Counted from the stretch's first letter, positions 22,833 through 36,800 are shown. The stretch is DNA of 64,000 bases from Ailurus styani (GCA_002007465.1 LNAC01000103.1:1262565-1326564); one strand, 5' to 3'. The notes: generated from the sequence alone by a model not told the origin. A program made the numbers and translations.

Positions 22833-23030
22833 GGGGCGCCTGGTTGGCTCAGTTGTTAAACGTCTGCCTTAGGCTCAGGTCATGATCCCAGGGTCCTGGG
22901 ATTGAGCCTCACATTGGGCTCCCAGCTCAGCAGGAAGCCTGCTTTTTCCTCTCCCATTCCCCCTGCCTGTGTTCCCTCTCTCTCACTGTGTTTCTCCCTG
23001 TCAAATAAATAAATAAAATCTTTAAAAAAT
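22833..23030 (+). mobile_element. SINEC SINE
   Basis: Complete SINE with a 14-bp target-site duplication, atatgttttggtag (22819-22832) and atatgtcttggtag (23031-23044), one mismatch. The body (AGTTGTTAAACGTCTGCCTT) differs from the majority subfamily, so it is probably a slightly older subfamily. Confidence 0.95.
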
Positions 23031-23044
23031 ATATGTCTTGGTAG

Positions 23045-23840
23045 AGAAAATTCCATATAATCAGGGATTTCAAAGTTTTGAGAGTTATTTTATAAAGAAT
23101 TATAAAAGGTTATTAAAATAATCCATTTTTCAAGATAAACCATTCAACATATTAATGCTTAATTACATATGAAAAATAAATTGTAAGGTATACATTGTAA
23201 TTCTTAAAAAAATGGAAAAACGAAGTCAATTTATTGGTTAGAGCACTGAGTCTGGCATCCACGCTGGGTCGATACAGTGTCAGCGAAATGATCAATAATG
23301 TAACATTTAACATGACAAACTTTACTATTTTATGGTAAGAAAATAAAATCTAAAAATCAACTTGAAACCAGAAATCTATCACTAATGACATTAAACTCTA
23401 GCACACTATACATGTTGTCTTCAGAAAATAAGCTTGTTTAAAGGCCAAATATATTACGAAGTAATGAACAAAAGAATAAGAGGAAATGAAATATTAAATT
23501 AAGTATGAAGAAGTTTCCTTAAATTAAAAAAAAATTTTCCTCCATTGTAAAATTATATCCATCAGGCAATGCCATTGTGTGACGATGAAAGACCATTATT
23601 TTCAAACTTAACATAATATCATTTGATCGCCCATATTTTAAAGTTAAAAGAAGACATATTTTTAAATAGCATGCTTGGGCTACATTATAAGCCTAAGTTA
23701 CTGTCATTTACAGATCACTGGGGTTTTTGGCTTCACACTACGATGGCCTCATCTGGAGAAAAGAGGCTGACTAAATCTAATTAGGACTTGTAGATGTGAT
23801 GAACCCTGGTTGCTAAAAGCTGAAATGGCATTGATTTAAA
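23045..23840. other. Unique AT-rich sequence
   Basis: No gene or repeat recognised. Confidence 0.45.
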
Positions 23841-23844
23841 CAGT

Positions 23845-24085
23845 AGCATGGTGCGGTGGAATGAGCAAGGGTTCAGAGTTACACAAAAAGGTTATGTTTA
23901 GAAATTTCATCATTACCAGTTTTGTCACCTGGGAAGTTATTTGATGTCTCAGCACCCTGTTATCTGCCTCTGCATAATCTGCAATGCCATTGTACATTTT
24001 ACATGAGGTGCCAAGAGTGTAGAAAGTAGTTAACACAATAAGCTCTGCAATTAGACAGACTTGGTTGAGATAACGACACCTCAGG
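23845..24085 (+). mobile_element. MIR-derived sequence, possibly two copies
   Basis: A first MIR-like part has gtagcatggtgcggtggaat followed by gtcacctgggaagttatttg. A second head-like segment (gaaagtagttaacacaataagc, then attagacagacttggttgag) starts near 24020. Both are diverged. Confidence 0.6.
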
Positions 24086-25278
24086 AAATCTGTCACAGTG
24101 GGCCAGTCCTGTAGTTCTCGGTGCTGGAGGATAAAAATACTTGTTTTCTTAAGGACATTTTAAGGAGGTCAGGAAGCAAACAATGAATGCATCTCTTATC
24201 ATATTGCCTGGTCCATAGTAATTGCAATCAATTTTAGCTATTATCAGAGGTAGAATGTTTATATGCTACACTGTTCCTGCTTCATAGCTATGCTCTAAAA
24301 AGGTCATCCCCCTTTGCTCTACTTCATAATAGATTGCTATATTACTATATTTCAGGCAGCAAATATAGTGAAAAGTCTATGCTGTTTGGAGGCATGTGAG
24401 TATTGGTTTCATCACTTACTAGATATTTGATTTTATGCAAGTATATGTTTGCTTGGAAACATGATTTGGTAAAAATTATTTTTGAAAATAACTGCCTCAG
24501 ATATGGGTGGAGGCCCTGGGGAAATGGCTTGGTAGGATAGAGCAAATGAAAATGTTCTGCACTGGACATGTCCATGAACCTGAAGCCTGGAGAAAGCGGA
24601 AGAGTGATGAGAATCAAGAACAGATAAGAGTTCACATCGTCAGAAATAACTTAATTTTATTTAACTGTAATTGTTAAATATTCAAATCTAGTTATTTGCA
24701 TTTCTTTGGATTTTGTGGTTATTGTAACTGGTTTTGTTTGTTCTTTATGGACATTAAAGGAAAGGGCTGACAACCACATCAGTGTTTTTTAAGCTTATTA
24801 TGATCTGGAATCTGCAGAAATCGAACACAGGTGGTGTGAGCAGCTCACTGACTATTGCAGCAGAAGCAGAAGCTCATAGCCAGATGTGAATTTTAAAACT
24901 AAGATTGCCTCTATCTTATTGAACATGGCATGAGATTGCAAGAAATTTGACTTGAAGCTCAAAAGGAAATACATATCTGCTGACATCTGCTTACAAAAGT
25001 GTCCAAACCAATTGTGAAATACAGTTTCTTAGTGGACAAAATGAGAGTAAATGAGAGTTATCCTACCAGTTTTTCTATAAAATGTAAATACCATGAAAGC
25101 TGGAATTTGCTGCATTTCGTTCTTCATTAGATGTCCAGGGGTTAACCCAGAAGTGAAAACAAATATTTATTCTGAAGGGAAAATCACATTACATAAAAAA
25201 GAACCATATGTAATACCAAGCACATAAAAATAACTAGTCAGTATTAGTTTAAATCTTTCATTTTGTATTTCAACATTT
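24086..25278. other. Unique sequence
   Basis: No gene or repeat recognised. Confidence 0.45.
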
Positions 25279-25296
25279 TATGAGTAAACATTATTA

Positions 25297-25442
25297 TTTT
25301 TTTAAAAGATTTTTTATTTATTTATTTGACAGAGAGACAGAGAGGAAGAAGCAGGCTCCCCACTGAGCAGGGAGCCTGATGCAGGGCTCATGACCTGAGC
25401 CGAAGGCAAAGGTTTTAACCCACTGAGCCACCCAGGCGCCCC
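25297..25442 (-). mobile_element. SINEC SINE with internal deletion
   Basis: 18-bp target-site duplication, tatgagtaaacattatta (25279-25296) and tatgagtaaatattatta (25443-25460), one mismatch. About 20 bases around the B-box complement are missing (GGGCTC joins ATGACC), and the GA-rich part is short. Confidence 0.95.
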
Positions 25443-25460
25443 TATGAGTAAATATTATTA

Positions 25461-28400
25461 ATGTATGTCCATTACTTATGTGGATACATGTATTAGATGA
25501 GCACCATGCTTCATATATAAACACAAGAGGAACCAGACTGTCCCATATAAGTGGTATTAACAGACCATATTAAATATAATTTCAATTTCACAGGAGAAAA
25601 AAGAAGTGAATAGAAAAACTTTAGCTACTTTTTCACTACAAAAAGGAAGTATATTTTAAATGTCCTTAAAGTTGTGAAATCATTATGCAATTATTGAGAA
25701 AGATTTAAATAAATACCTTTGACTCTTTTATCTCATTTATAACATGATGAGGAAATTAGAACTTCTATATTTAGCATTTCAAATGATTCCCAAAACAGAT
25801 TCTTGCTTCTTACATTTATTTTTATGACACCTCCTAGAAAATCAATCAAAATAATCTCAAAAATGCATATAGATAATGTTATATTAAGATGAATATTGAA
25901 AATCAAAAATAATACTAGATTCCTGTTAATTAGGGATATAGAAGACAATGAGAACATGTAAAATTTCAAATCTCATGAATAATAATTTTTATGTTCTCAT
26001 TAATCTTTTTTTAAGTCAGAGATGATCACATCAAATCCTATCATTTTTTTCCCCTTCAATTGTTATATTTTTGATGTCCTGAATAAATTTGCCCAAACCT
26101 CTACTGAGAATTCTTTATGGATATAGCACAGCATAGTATGGAACTTCCTTTATTATTCTCCTGAGTTGAATCCATTCTCCTGATTGTAGGTATTCCCATT
26201 TTTCTGTTCCTTCCCTTGTGCATTTTTTCTGCTCATATAGATATGTAATATATTATATATCATATAAAATACATACAAGTGATCCTGATATAATGTATAA
26301 TATATATAATGTATAATATGAATGGAATATATATCACATTTTATATATTATGGTATATATAATATACAATTAAATATACATTGTATAGTTTTTAAGTGAT
26401 CCTCATATAATATCTTATGATATTAAAATTAAACATACTTATAAGCAATCTAGCAAGAGAGATGATTGAGTGTTGGCCTGGATATGGAATTTAATATTAC
26501 ACTGAATTTTTTTTCTCTGGAATTTTGAAGTGAAGATAGCATATTATATTATCCTGTGTTGCTCAAGAGCTGTTTGGTAACATTATGATACTCTTCGTCC
26601 TCTTTAGAGAACTTTAAAATTTACTTTTATCTTAGCATCCTGAACTTTTGTGGTTTGTCTAGGTCTGGGTCTTACTGTCTTCCACTTTGTAGTATATGAT
26701 GAGTTCTGTCAGTGTGGAAACATGCCCTAAAAGTATAAACACTTTCTCCTCCTGTGTATCTTCTTCTTTCTTCATTTTGGATATTTTTTTTATTTTTTTA
26801 CTTTAGTAATTTGTGGGTCTCTACTATTCACTTTTGTTCTCTGTCCTTATATCAAGCTTATTAATTAATAACAATATTGTTATTTTTGAATGTGTAGCAC
26901 CATTATTTAATAGTTCTTTCTATATGTTAGTTTTTTTTTATAGTAAGTAGATGTTCTCTCATGGTTATAATATGCTCTTGATTCTTCTTGACATTAATAG
27001 AGTTATACATTTATGTACAAATGTCCATATGGTTATGCATACATTTTTAATTATCTTTTGTCCCTAGAATTATATAATTTCCTTTTGGATCAATTTTTCT
27101 GTTACCTTACTGTAATATCTATCATGTTGTAAATAAGGTTATTATTGATTTGCAGTTAATTTCTTAAAAATAGTTTATTCACGATTTTTTTGAAATGAAT
27201 GAGTATAAAATCACTATGGTTTTCATATTCCATTAAATATGTTAAAAGAAGGGAAGGGGCATTTTTATTGTAAAATGTCAATAGTTTACAGTAAGTCAGA
27301 AATAATGACATAATTTGTGGTTTGCAATTCATTTTTAAGGGATATAACAACAACAATGAACAGATATTTGAGTATTCTGTGCCTATCAATGGGGTTTTTA
27401 AACTGATAAGCTTTACCTTTGATTCATCATGTAGGAGAGGGCTTCACTCTGGAAAAATACAAAATACAAGTGGTTTGACAAAAATTGCTCAGGGCCTTAT
27501 AATTTCTTCAGAAAATCTATCTTTTATTCCTATACACTTGTCTATAGAGATTTTATGTGGAGAATGGGGTTGCCAGTTGACACAAGGCCTCTCTAGGAAT
27601 ACTTTAAATTAATGACTGTTTTTTTCAGTCCTGCATCTAACTTCAGCCCTTAACCCACCTAACACTGCAGAAATCTCAGCCTCTGAGTGTGCTGGATAGA
27701 ATGACTCTTTCGGCTGTATCTTCTTCTATGAATGTTAATAACAATTTTGTCTTCCCTTAGACCAGCTTCCAACTGTTTCAACTTCTTTCTTTACTTCTTC
27801 TTCCTTGATAAATTTGATGTGCCTTTGGTACATTTTATATCTCTTTGTCATTGTGGATATATAAATCAGAAGCATTACTCTAAGTTTATGCCTTTAGAGG
27901 TTTGTGGACTACAAGAATTTAGATGAGATTATTTGGCCATAATCAAACTAAATGCCCTTAATATTATAATTTTTCTTATCAAATTTAAATTATTTTCCCA
28001 CAAACTATAGTTTAATAGTTAACCTTTCAGTATCACATTCAAGCAGACTAAAAGACAAACTATAATTAAGTTATAAATTATTCTCATTTAAAAATATAAT
28101 AGGCATTTGAAACAGGAATGGTTGAACACATTTGTGAGTGGAGGCAACAGATGTTTATCTGAACTCTCTATAGTAAATTTATCATGATGTCAATAAGGCA
28201 ATTACATTTAAGTTACAGGAACCGAATGGCTTTTATTTTACTACATGGTTTATTCTGTATATTTTTTAAATATATAACTAAAATTTTATAATTTACTACT
28301 GAATACGCATGTAGGCAGCTTGAGATTTCAGCTAGCAAAATAAATGATTTGCGTTTGCATGAATCTCAAAAAACTCCAAGAAGTACAGGTATATAAACTT

Positions 28401-28496
28401 TTTTCTGGTGAATATATTAATAGAAATTGAAAGTAAATTCACTGATTTTTTTATTTTTCTAGAAATCAAGTCAAATGGAGTTGTGTTACTGGAAAA
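25461..28496. other. Mostly unique AT-rich sequence
   Basis: Very AT-rich TATA-type low-complexity DNA at about 26235-26400. The rest gives no gene and no repeat I can name, though T-rich parts near 26500-27130 may be old LINE debris. Confidence 0.4.
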
Positions 28497-28554
28497 CTAA
28501 TATTTGTTCAGTGCCTATATTCTAGGTATTTCATTAACACCTACCTGATATTTA
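28497..28554 (-). mobile_element. MIR fragment, left part
   Basis: Reverse MIR (ctaatatttgttcagtgcct, then ttcattaacacctacctgat) interrupted by the LINE-1 at 28555. Confidence 0.6.
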
Positions 28555-28886
28555 TTTTTTTTAAGTTTTTATTTAAATTTCGGTTAGTTAATTTATAGTG
28601 TAGTATTAAAGGGTAGAATTTAGTGATTCATCACTTACGTACAACACGCAGTGCTCATCACAAGCACCCTCCACAATCCCCATCACACATTTAAGCCATC
28701 CCCCCACACCCCCTCCAGCAACCCTCAGTTTGTAGTTAAGAGTCTGTTTTCTGATTTGCTTTGCTCTTTTTTCGCCTTTATGTTCATTTATTTTATCCAT
28801 ATATGAGTGAAATCATGGTATTTGTCTTTCTCTAATGGATTTATTTTGCTTAGCATAATACTCCAACCTATTGTTACAAATGTCTG
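28555..28886 (-). mobile_element. 5'-truncated young LINE-1 3' end
   Basis: About 330 bp of carnivore L1 3' UTR in reverse. The T run at left is the poly(A) tail; diagnostic segments are tttagtgattcatcacttac, gtgctcatcacaagcaccct, ccctccagcaaccctcagtt and ccatatatgagtgaaatcat. The 3' part is flanked by cctgatattta (28544-28554) and cctgatatttta (28887-28898), a target-site duplication with one extra T. Inserted in a MIR. Confidence 0.88.
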
Positions 28887-29025
28887 CCTGATATTTTAGC
28901 ATTAGATGGCATACTCAATACTATTTTAAATAAACTAATGAATTTATAAATCTTTTACAATCTTTGATTTTTAATTTAGATGAGAAAACTAAACTTCAGA
29001 GTTTGTAAGCAATTTATACCAAAAG
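28887..29025 (-). mobile_element. MIR fragment, right part
   Basis: Continuation of the reverse MIR with agatgagaaaactaaacttc and gagtttgtaagcaatttata. Confidence 0.55.
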
Positions 29026-29210
29026 CTATATTATTCGTACATGGTGGGGGAAAAAAAAATAGAAGCCCAGAACATTTGTTTAGTAGCTGACACTTTCTCA
29101 CCCCTCACAGTATTTGACATTGTCACAAGTTATCAACCTAGAAAATTACCACTAGATTCAAGAGCAAAGATGAGCTTACCTCTTTTAATTCATTTTAAAG
29201 TGTGATTTTA

Positions 29211-29402
29211 AGGCACTGGGTGGCTCAGTTGTTGAGCTTCTTCCTTCAGCTCAGGTCAGGATCCCAGGGTCCTGGGATTGAGCCCTACATCTGGCTCCGT
29301 GCCAGCGGGAAGCCTGCTTCTCCCTGGCCCACTCCCCCTGCTTGTGTTCTTTCTCTTGCTCTCTCTCTTTGTCAAAAAATAAATAAAATATTAAAAAAAA
29401 AG
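29211..29402 (+). mobile_element. SINEC SINE
   Basis: Diverged full-length SINE (head GGCACTGGGTGGCTCAGTTG). Imperfect target-site duplication: tttaaagtgtgatttt (29194-29209) and tttaaatgtgacttt (29403-29417). Confidence 0.92.
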
Positions 29403-29417
29403 TTTAAATGTGACTTT

Positions 29418-31429
29418 GGTGGACTCACATGCTTTAATACCTCTATAAGTAAATGAGAAACTCACTGTGTGCTCACTCCAAATCTACCTTTTGAACATGA
29501 AGGCACAGTTAATCTGAACAGGATTTTTGAAGTAATAAGACACTTCCACCAAGGGACATGTCAGTTTTGCCACCAAAACTTGTACTTATTATAATAACCT
29601 CCTATCCTTTTACCACTAGTTTACTCATTCATTTGTTCTTCTAATAAAATCTAGGTACTGTTAATAAGTATATTAAAACATAATCAACATCAGGAGAAGT
29701 CATGGAAATTATAATTTTGTAGATTATCAAGCTTTTTCTTGTTAGGATGGTAAGGGTGCTTTTACTCAGCTCTAATTGCGGAAATTAAATTTTGGAAAGG
29801 TGCAAAATCATGGGGCATGAAACTTTTTACATTAGCTTCTTCTCCCTGCTTCCTTATACTACTTCTTGCCTGAACCTTAAGTGAGATTCCCTGAGGCAAA
29901 AAGCACCCATTTTTAAATCATGAAGATAAAAGCAAGTGTTAAGGTAAAAAGAACATGGAAATAAGCAAATTCGGGGTTCTTTATGATGGTGCACTGGATT
30001 GCCTACTTCCATTTATCTTGATGTTTAAGGGATTTTTTTTTCTTACCTATTTAAACCATTTTTAATGAAGTGTCCTGTGTCTTGCTAAACAAATCTTAAT
30101 TGGTAAAGATTAGACCCCAAAATTTTCACATAATCCAAAAAAATACTTATGGAAAAAAAAAAAGCTACAAAAAGACATCTTAACATATTGGATGTCACAG
30201 AAATTATATCATAGCAATGTCTTTACTGAAGGAAATAAATACGAGTTCAGTTTATAGGTGAATAAAAGTCAGCATTTATGAAATAGAGCAATGGAATAGG
30301 ACCAATGAAAATCACTAAAATTAGTTGCTAGAATATTTCTGTAAATAACAATATAGGGCTTTGTAAGGCAAACCCAAATATTTAAGTGCTAATAATTTTT
30401 AAATTACTTTCTTTCTAGATTTATCTATTTGGTCATCCATGGAAAATGTATTAATATTTTTATTAGAATTGACTTAAAGTTTTAGTTTTCCAAATAAACG
30501 TACAAACAAAAAAATCAGCACCAGTTCTGAAAACACATAACATACTATAAATTTGTACAAATTTAAATCAATAAGATACCGAAGACTGACCCTTAAACTT
30601 AAAAACAAGTAGCAGAGAGCCATTTAGATTTCCCCGTCCTAAAATGCCCCAATTTTAGAGCATGAGCAGATGGGGAAACATGAGAGAGATAGAGAACCAT
30701 TTCCACCAGGAATATTGCTAGCATATTTTAGCTGCTAAAGATCATGGCTATTTTTGGTGATTCAAGGATATTTAAAGGTTAAAAAAAATGATGGTAGGCC
30801 GGCAGTGTCCTTGCTTGACACAACAGAGCCAGCCTCTCAAAGTGGCAGGACAGAACCTGCATTTTAGAATCATTTTAAAGGGGCCTACACAATACTCTTA
30901 TAACTGGCCCACAGCCCAGCCCAGAGAAGATCCTCTAGCTACCCAGTGGGTTGATGCTTCATCACGCTGTTCTCATTCCTCCTCAGGGACCTTTTAAACA
31001 TTGATCAAAATAACCCCAACTCTCCCCACTGCTCTCATTGGCTGCTACTCTGTAGTTTTTTAACTGAAAAAATGTTATCTGTATATATGTACTAATATAT
31101 ATTTGCAGATGCATTTTTAAAAACGAGTTAATGCATTTCAAGTTAACAGAGACAAAAGCAAACATAACTAGGCGTATACAGCAGAAAGCATGTAATGAGG
31201 ACCAAACAAATCATAAAAAAATAATAGGATGACTGACAAAAATAACACCAAATATATATATCATTTATAAGCACCAGAGGGAAAGAAATAATCTCACGTA
31301 ATGACAAATAATTATATTCTGAGTAAAACTTGATAAAGTGATTGCATAATATTTCTCAAAATCTGGTATAAAAACTAACAGTTACTTATTACTATGGATT
31401 TCAGTCATATAATAATAATGAAATTATAA
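29418..31429. other. Unique sequence with a GC-richer island
   Basis: No gene or named repeat. 30785-31000 is noticeably more GC-rich than its surroundings, but I see no splice sites, conserved domain or repeat identity. Confidence 0.4.
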
Positions 31430-31444
31430 CATCCTAAGATTATT

Positions 31445-31638
31445 ATTTTTTTAAAAGATTTTATTTATTTATTTGACAGAGAGAGACCATAAGTAGGCAG
31501 AGAGGCAGGCAAAGAGAGAGGAGGAAGCAGGCTCTCTGCTGAGCAGAGAGCCCGATGCAGGCCTTGATCCCAGGACCCTGAGATCCTGACCTGAGCCGAA
31601 GGCAGAGGCTTTAACCCATTGAGCCACCCAGGCGCCCC
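31445..31638 (-). mobile_element. SINEC SINE
   Basis: Complete reverse SINE with a perfect 15-bp target-site duplication, catcctaagattatt (31430-31444 and 31639-31653). Confidence 0.97.
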
Positions 31639-31799
31639 CATCCTAAGATTATTTTAAAAGGCTGGAAAGAATATGCAAATAACAATAACACTGTCATGTT
31701 TTGCTGTGTGAATTCATGGCTGGTACTTAATGGTGTAGGTGGAGAAGGGAGATTTTGTAATGTAGTTTTATTGCAATCTAAAATATACTCTTTCTAAAA

Positions 31800-33244
31800 A
31801 ACCAAGCCAGGTTTGCAGTCCAGAATATAAGGAGCTTAAAAGTTGCTGCTTCATCCTAACAACAGGTAAAAAGCTAAACAAACTGCAAAATCAATAACTA
31901 GTGTTGGATCTGGCAGAGAAATGAACTCATAGGGCAAAACACTTCCCCTCAAAGTTGGATAGACAGGTAGACACAAAGAATCACAACTTCCCAGAGCAGA
32001 AACATTCTTGGGAACCCATGCAGGGGTAGGAAAACCTCACCTGCAGTTAACAAAATGCCAAAGGCTCCATGTGGACAAGCCTGAGAGATAAAACTACAAC
32101 AGGACTTCATCATGAGTGGCGAGTTTTACTTCAAGTGCCTTATCAGATCCTCCCAGTAAATATCAGAGAAGAAAACAAAAACAAAAACAAAAACAAAAAA
32201 CCCTATGGCGTTTGGCAAGGGGAGGAAAAAAGGATAATTTTGAAATACATAATCTAGAGCATTCTGTTCTTCTTAACAAGGCCTGACCTCAGGAGAAAAT
32301 ATTTTATCAGAGTCTAACCTACCTTTGGGAAGGGAAATACCCAGCACCATCCCCCTTTAGGCATCCTGTCCCACCTACGCAGGAAAAACCTGTGAAGCCC
32401 TGGTGAAAACCCCAGTCTCGGGGCAAAGGGTCATCGGAAGACCAAGACTAATCACAGGACCATACAATTACCATCTCTGCAGACGTTGCCCCATATCATC
32501 AAAGACCTGTTTATTGCAGTTCCTTTAATGAAGTACTTCATGTCCACCTTGCAACAAAGTTTTAAGGATCTTAAAAGGCAAAAACACACTTTACAGAGAT
32601 TTAACAAGCAGTAGAAGCAGAGTCAGATATGAGAATATAGGAAGTTTTAAAAACTGGTGATTAATATATTAAGGACTTTAATAGAAAAAGTGGACAACAT
32701 GCAAAAACAGATGGGTTTTGTAAGCGCAGAAATAGGAATTCTAAGGAGGGGGTGGGAAGAAGAAAATAAATGCTAGAAGTATAAAACAAAGCAACAGAAA
32801 AGCAAAGTGCTCATTAGTAGACTGGATACAATGGGAGAAGGAATCTGGAGCTTGAGGATATGACAATAGAAGCTTCCCAAACTGAAAAGCAATGAGAAAA
32901 GACTGAAAAAATAAACAACAGAACAGAACACTCCAAAACTGTGGGTCAACTACCATGGTGTACTATGTGTATCATGGGAACGTCAAGCGGAGAAGACAGA
33001 AAGAAAAGAAGAGACGCAATATCTGAAGCAATAATGACTGAGAATTTCCCCTAATTAACATTAAACACCAAACCACAGGTCCAGGAAACTCAGAGAAAAC
33101 TATGTAAGATGAACCCTAAGACATTACCTAGATGTATCATACCCTTATTTCATAAAACACTACCTAGTTATTTCATATTCACATTTCATAAAATAAAATA
33201 GATGGAAAAATCTTGAAAGAAGCCAAAGAAAATATCTTACCAAC
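31800..33244 (+). mobile_element. Old LINE-1/HAL1 5' and ORF1-like region
   Basis: A-rich sense-strand sequence with the texture of an L1 5' UTR and ORF1. It includes an (AAAAAC)n run at 32171-32200, an atatctgaagcaataatgac segment, and tttcccctaattaacattaa followed by ggtccaggaaactcagagaa. These match the ORF1 region of old L1/HAL1 elements. No intact ORF1. The left limit is uncertain. Confidence 0.5.
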
Positions 33245-33870
33245 AGAGGAGGTTTTATTTGTATTTGCCAAATGTTGGAAACACCAAGATGTCCTTCAGT
33301 AGGTGAATGGATAAATAAATTTTGTTGTATCTAGACTAAGGAATATTGTTCAAATCTAAAAATAAATGAGCTATCAAGCCATCAAGACATGGAAAAAACT
33401 TAAATGCATATTACTAAGAGAAAGAAACCAATGTAAAGAGGCCATATCCTGTTTAATGCCAAATATATGACATTCTGGAAAACGCAAAACTGTGGCAAAA
33501 ATAAAATGATCAGTGTTGGCCAGGGGTTGAGAATAGGGAGGGATGAATGTAGGTTGAGCACAGAGGACTTTTTTAAGGCAGTGAAAATATTCTGTATAAT
33601 ACTGAAATGGTATATACATGTCATTATACATTTGTTAAAACACATAGAATGTATAGCATCAGAAGTGAACCTTAATGTAAACGATGGCTTTTGGGAAATA
33701 ATGATGTTTCAACTTCGGTTCGAGTGTTACAAATGCGCCACTATGATGTGAAATGTCAATAGTGGGGGACAGAGAGTATATGGGAACTCTCTGTACTTTC
33801 TGCTCTATTTTGCTGTGAATCTAAAACTGTTAACTAAAAGTTTACTAATTAAAAAAATGCCCTATCTTAC
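33245..33870 (+). mobile_element. Old LINE-1 3' end
   Basis: Characteristic old-L1 3' sequence: caccaagatgtccttcagta, gtgaatggataaataaattt, gttggccaggggttgagaat, then gcttttgggaaataatgatg and ctattttgctgtgaatctaa. It directly follows ORF1-like sequence, so most of ORF2 is missing. Confidence 0.8.
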
Positions 33871-36800
33871 CATGCAGCTACTCTGAATCTTAGTAATATT
33901 TAATGTACTTCATCAATATGATCATACATACAGCAGACTCCACTTTGGAAGCTTTTAGTCATTGTCTATAGACCACATCTTTCCCATTATCAAGGGGGCC
34001 TATCAAAGGCTTGAGTGCTTTCATTTCTGAGTCAAGTATAACTTTTATAACTAATATGAATAAAAATATTAGCACTAGGACAAAAAAAATCTACCAAATC
34101 CTCAGAGCATATTTAACTTTAGTTAGATTTAGGACAATATTACAACTATGTATGATCCCTCTTTTTTTTTTTTTTTTGGAAGAATGATCATAAAGAAATG
34201 TATGTTTTTATTACTTTATCAAAACACTCCTCCAGAATGCTGAAACTCAATCCTGACCATGTTTATAGATATGCGAGGAATTTTATATAAAGTTGAAATA
34301 TATTGATGTTATACACAATGTTTCCAAAAGTTTATGTTCACATAATTAGCCTATCTTTATGAAGAGTTGCAGTCATCATGTGCTTAGTAAGATACTCTTC
34401 TCACCACTCCATCTACAAACTCCATACCTATTCTCCCTTTTCTCCACAACTGGAACATACCTTTGAGCCCTTTATTGTATATATATATTTTTCCATCTCT
34501 TTCAAATTCAGAATATTTCTCTGGTTCCATTTCTAAAAAAATGCATTTCCTGATAATGTTCAGCGGGGAGTTGTTATTTGAAAATCTACATAAACACTAT
34601 TATACTTCTAAATGTGAACAAAGCATTTTTTTTAAATTCTAGTATTAATTCAGTGTAGCACCAGAAGAATTAAATTCTGGTTCTTTTGAATTCTAACACT
34701 TTTAGGTTTATTTTGAATTGCTTTTCAATCAGTGACACATAAACCACTAAGCAGTAAAAATGAAATGAAAGATACTTTTAAAGGTAAAAAAGAAAAGGAA
34801 AAAAATATTCACTAGTTTTTTTCCTTTGTGGTTGAGGTAATAGTAATAGCTAGTTTGTTCACTTCATATATAATGCATGCAAACCCCAGGAGACTACAGT
34901 TAATAGGAAATCTGCATTAGACCTGACTGGCATGTTCAAAGAAGTTGGATTTTTCCTTCTGAATACTAATTTTAGTAAAAAGAGGAAAAGAAGTTTAGTT
35001 TCTTTTTCTTTGAGTTTCTCCCACTCATAATGACTAGAATCAGATCTTTAAAACGTGTCAGTGGTAATATCTTAATAACAAAAATTAATGAATTTTTCTG
35101 CTATGATTTTTAATCACAGTATGTAAATAAAAATTAAAGTTGAGTAATACATTGAAAAATCACGGCAAGGTGCTATTATTGAAATGCATAGATGTATCAT
35201 AACCAAACTTCAATTTTTACTTTGAAGACTTGTATACTGGAAAAGCAGGGTCAGCTATATTACCTAACATTTAAATGCATTTACTGATAGAATCTTCAAA
35301 AGCTGGGAGCTCTCCCACATGCTTTGGTAATTACAAAAAGCTTCAATATCACACATTACAAGTCAACATTGCTAGCATGTGTTTTTAAAATAATAAAAAA
35401 AAGAAATTGCTCACTGGAAAAAAACAAACATTACAATGAACATACATAAAGGTAGATAAATAAGAGATAAGGATTTAATGAAAGAATATTATCCTTAGTT
35501 GAGAGCCAAATGCATCACTTTGGGACCTACTTCTGCCCCAAACCATTTGTGGAAGGAGACGATGCTTTTATAATTTACAAAAAACTCCATTTGCTTCCTT
35601 ATAAATGGAGGGCTGAAGTCCAGTGTTTCTTACACACCTAAAATTTAAAAAATTCAACTATGCTTTCTTCTATTTTAGGGAAGTAGAAACTTGCAGGTCA
35701 ATATGAAGAAATACTCACAAATCTTTTAGACTTGTATCTTGAAACTTGGTGAGTGATTATAATATTAAAATATTATTAAATTATATTTATTTCTTCCCAA
35801 CCTTGAATGTTTGTGAGAAGAATGTTACAAAATAGAACTTGATATTGTCAACTCACTGGTAACTGCATCTGCAATATAACACAATTTAAGGAATTATTTT
35901 GTCCATGGCAATTTAAGGAAAACTCACTGGTATGTTCTTTTATTATTTCAAAGTAGTAAGAGATAGATAAATATTGTTTCGCCATTTAACTAAATTTTTA
36001 TGATTTACAAATTACAATATCTTTGCTTTAAAAGAATTCTCAATGTGAACCCTAATTGTAATTTATGGATAAACAAATGTTAGAAAATGAACAAAACTCA
36101 GGTCATATAAGTAGAGATATAATCCTAAAATATTTTACTGAAATCTAGCCAAAACAAAAATAAAAAATATTGTGTTTATCCCTGATTCATTATATTTCTT
36201 TAATATTCTAGTTAGAGTGCATATCTGGAAATAACTCATGACATGGTTAGTGATTCTTATTTCCCTTGTGCTGTTAAATAGGTTTATGTACTATGCACAG
36301 CACCCCTATTTATTTTTTTAGCATATATGTAGATATTTAGACGGAAAGATAGATTTCTATTTAGTTATAGGTTTTATTTAATTTGAAAATACAGGAATGC
36401 TTAGTAGAAAATATTTTATCAAGTGCATTAGGCAGGTTACAGGCTAAGCTGCTATGACAAGTAGATCATCAAATATACTAACTTAAATATGAGTTCAGTA
36501 AAATACTAGAACAAGATTTTTAGCTTTGAGGGGATGATGGTGGTACTGCTATCCTCAACACCAAACTCCCAAATTTCATTTAATTATCACCATTTCCCAG
36601 ACAGTATGAAAGAAAAATGTGGAATCAAGAACAAGTGGCTTTATCTGCAAGGAGATGACCCAGAAATAATCCACATCATTACCATTTACATTTCACTGCC
36701 CAAAGTTAATTATTTGGCTTCACTGAACTGTTAGAGGATGAAGAATTATTATCTTTAGCTGGATATTAACGTGTGCACATAAAATTTGGCACCTAAAAAT

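Noticed and set aside
26235..26400. AT-rich palindromic TATA runs as a possible replication origin or matrix attachment site
   Set aside because: Ordinary low-complexity DNA in an AT-rich desert; nothing in the sequence distinguishes a function.
30785..31000. GC-richer island considered as an exon
   Set aside because: No splice signals or recognisable protein similarity; kept only as a note on base composition.
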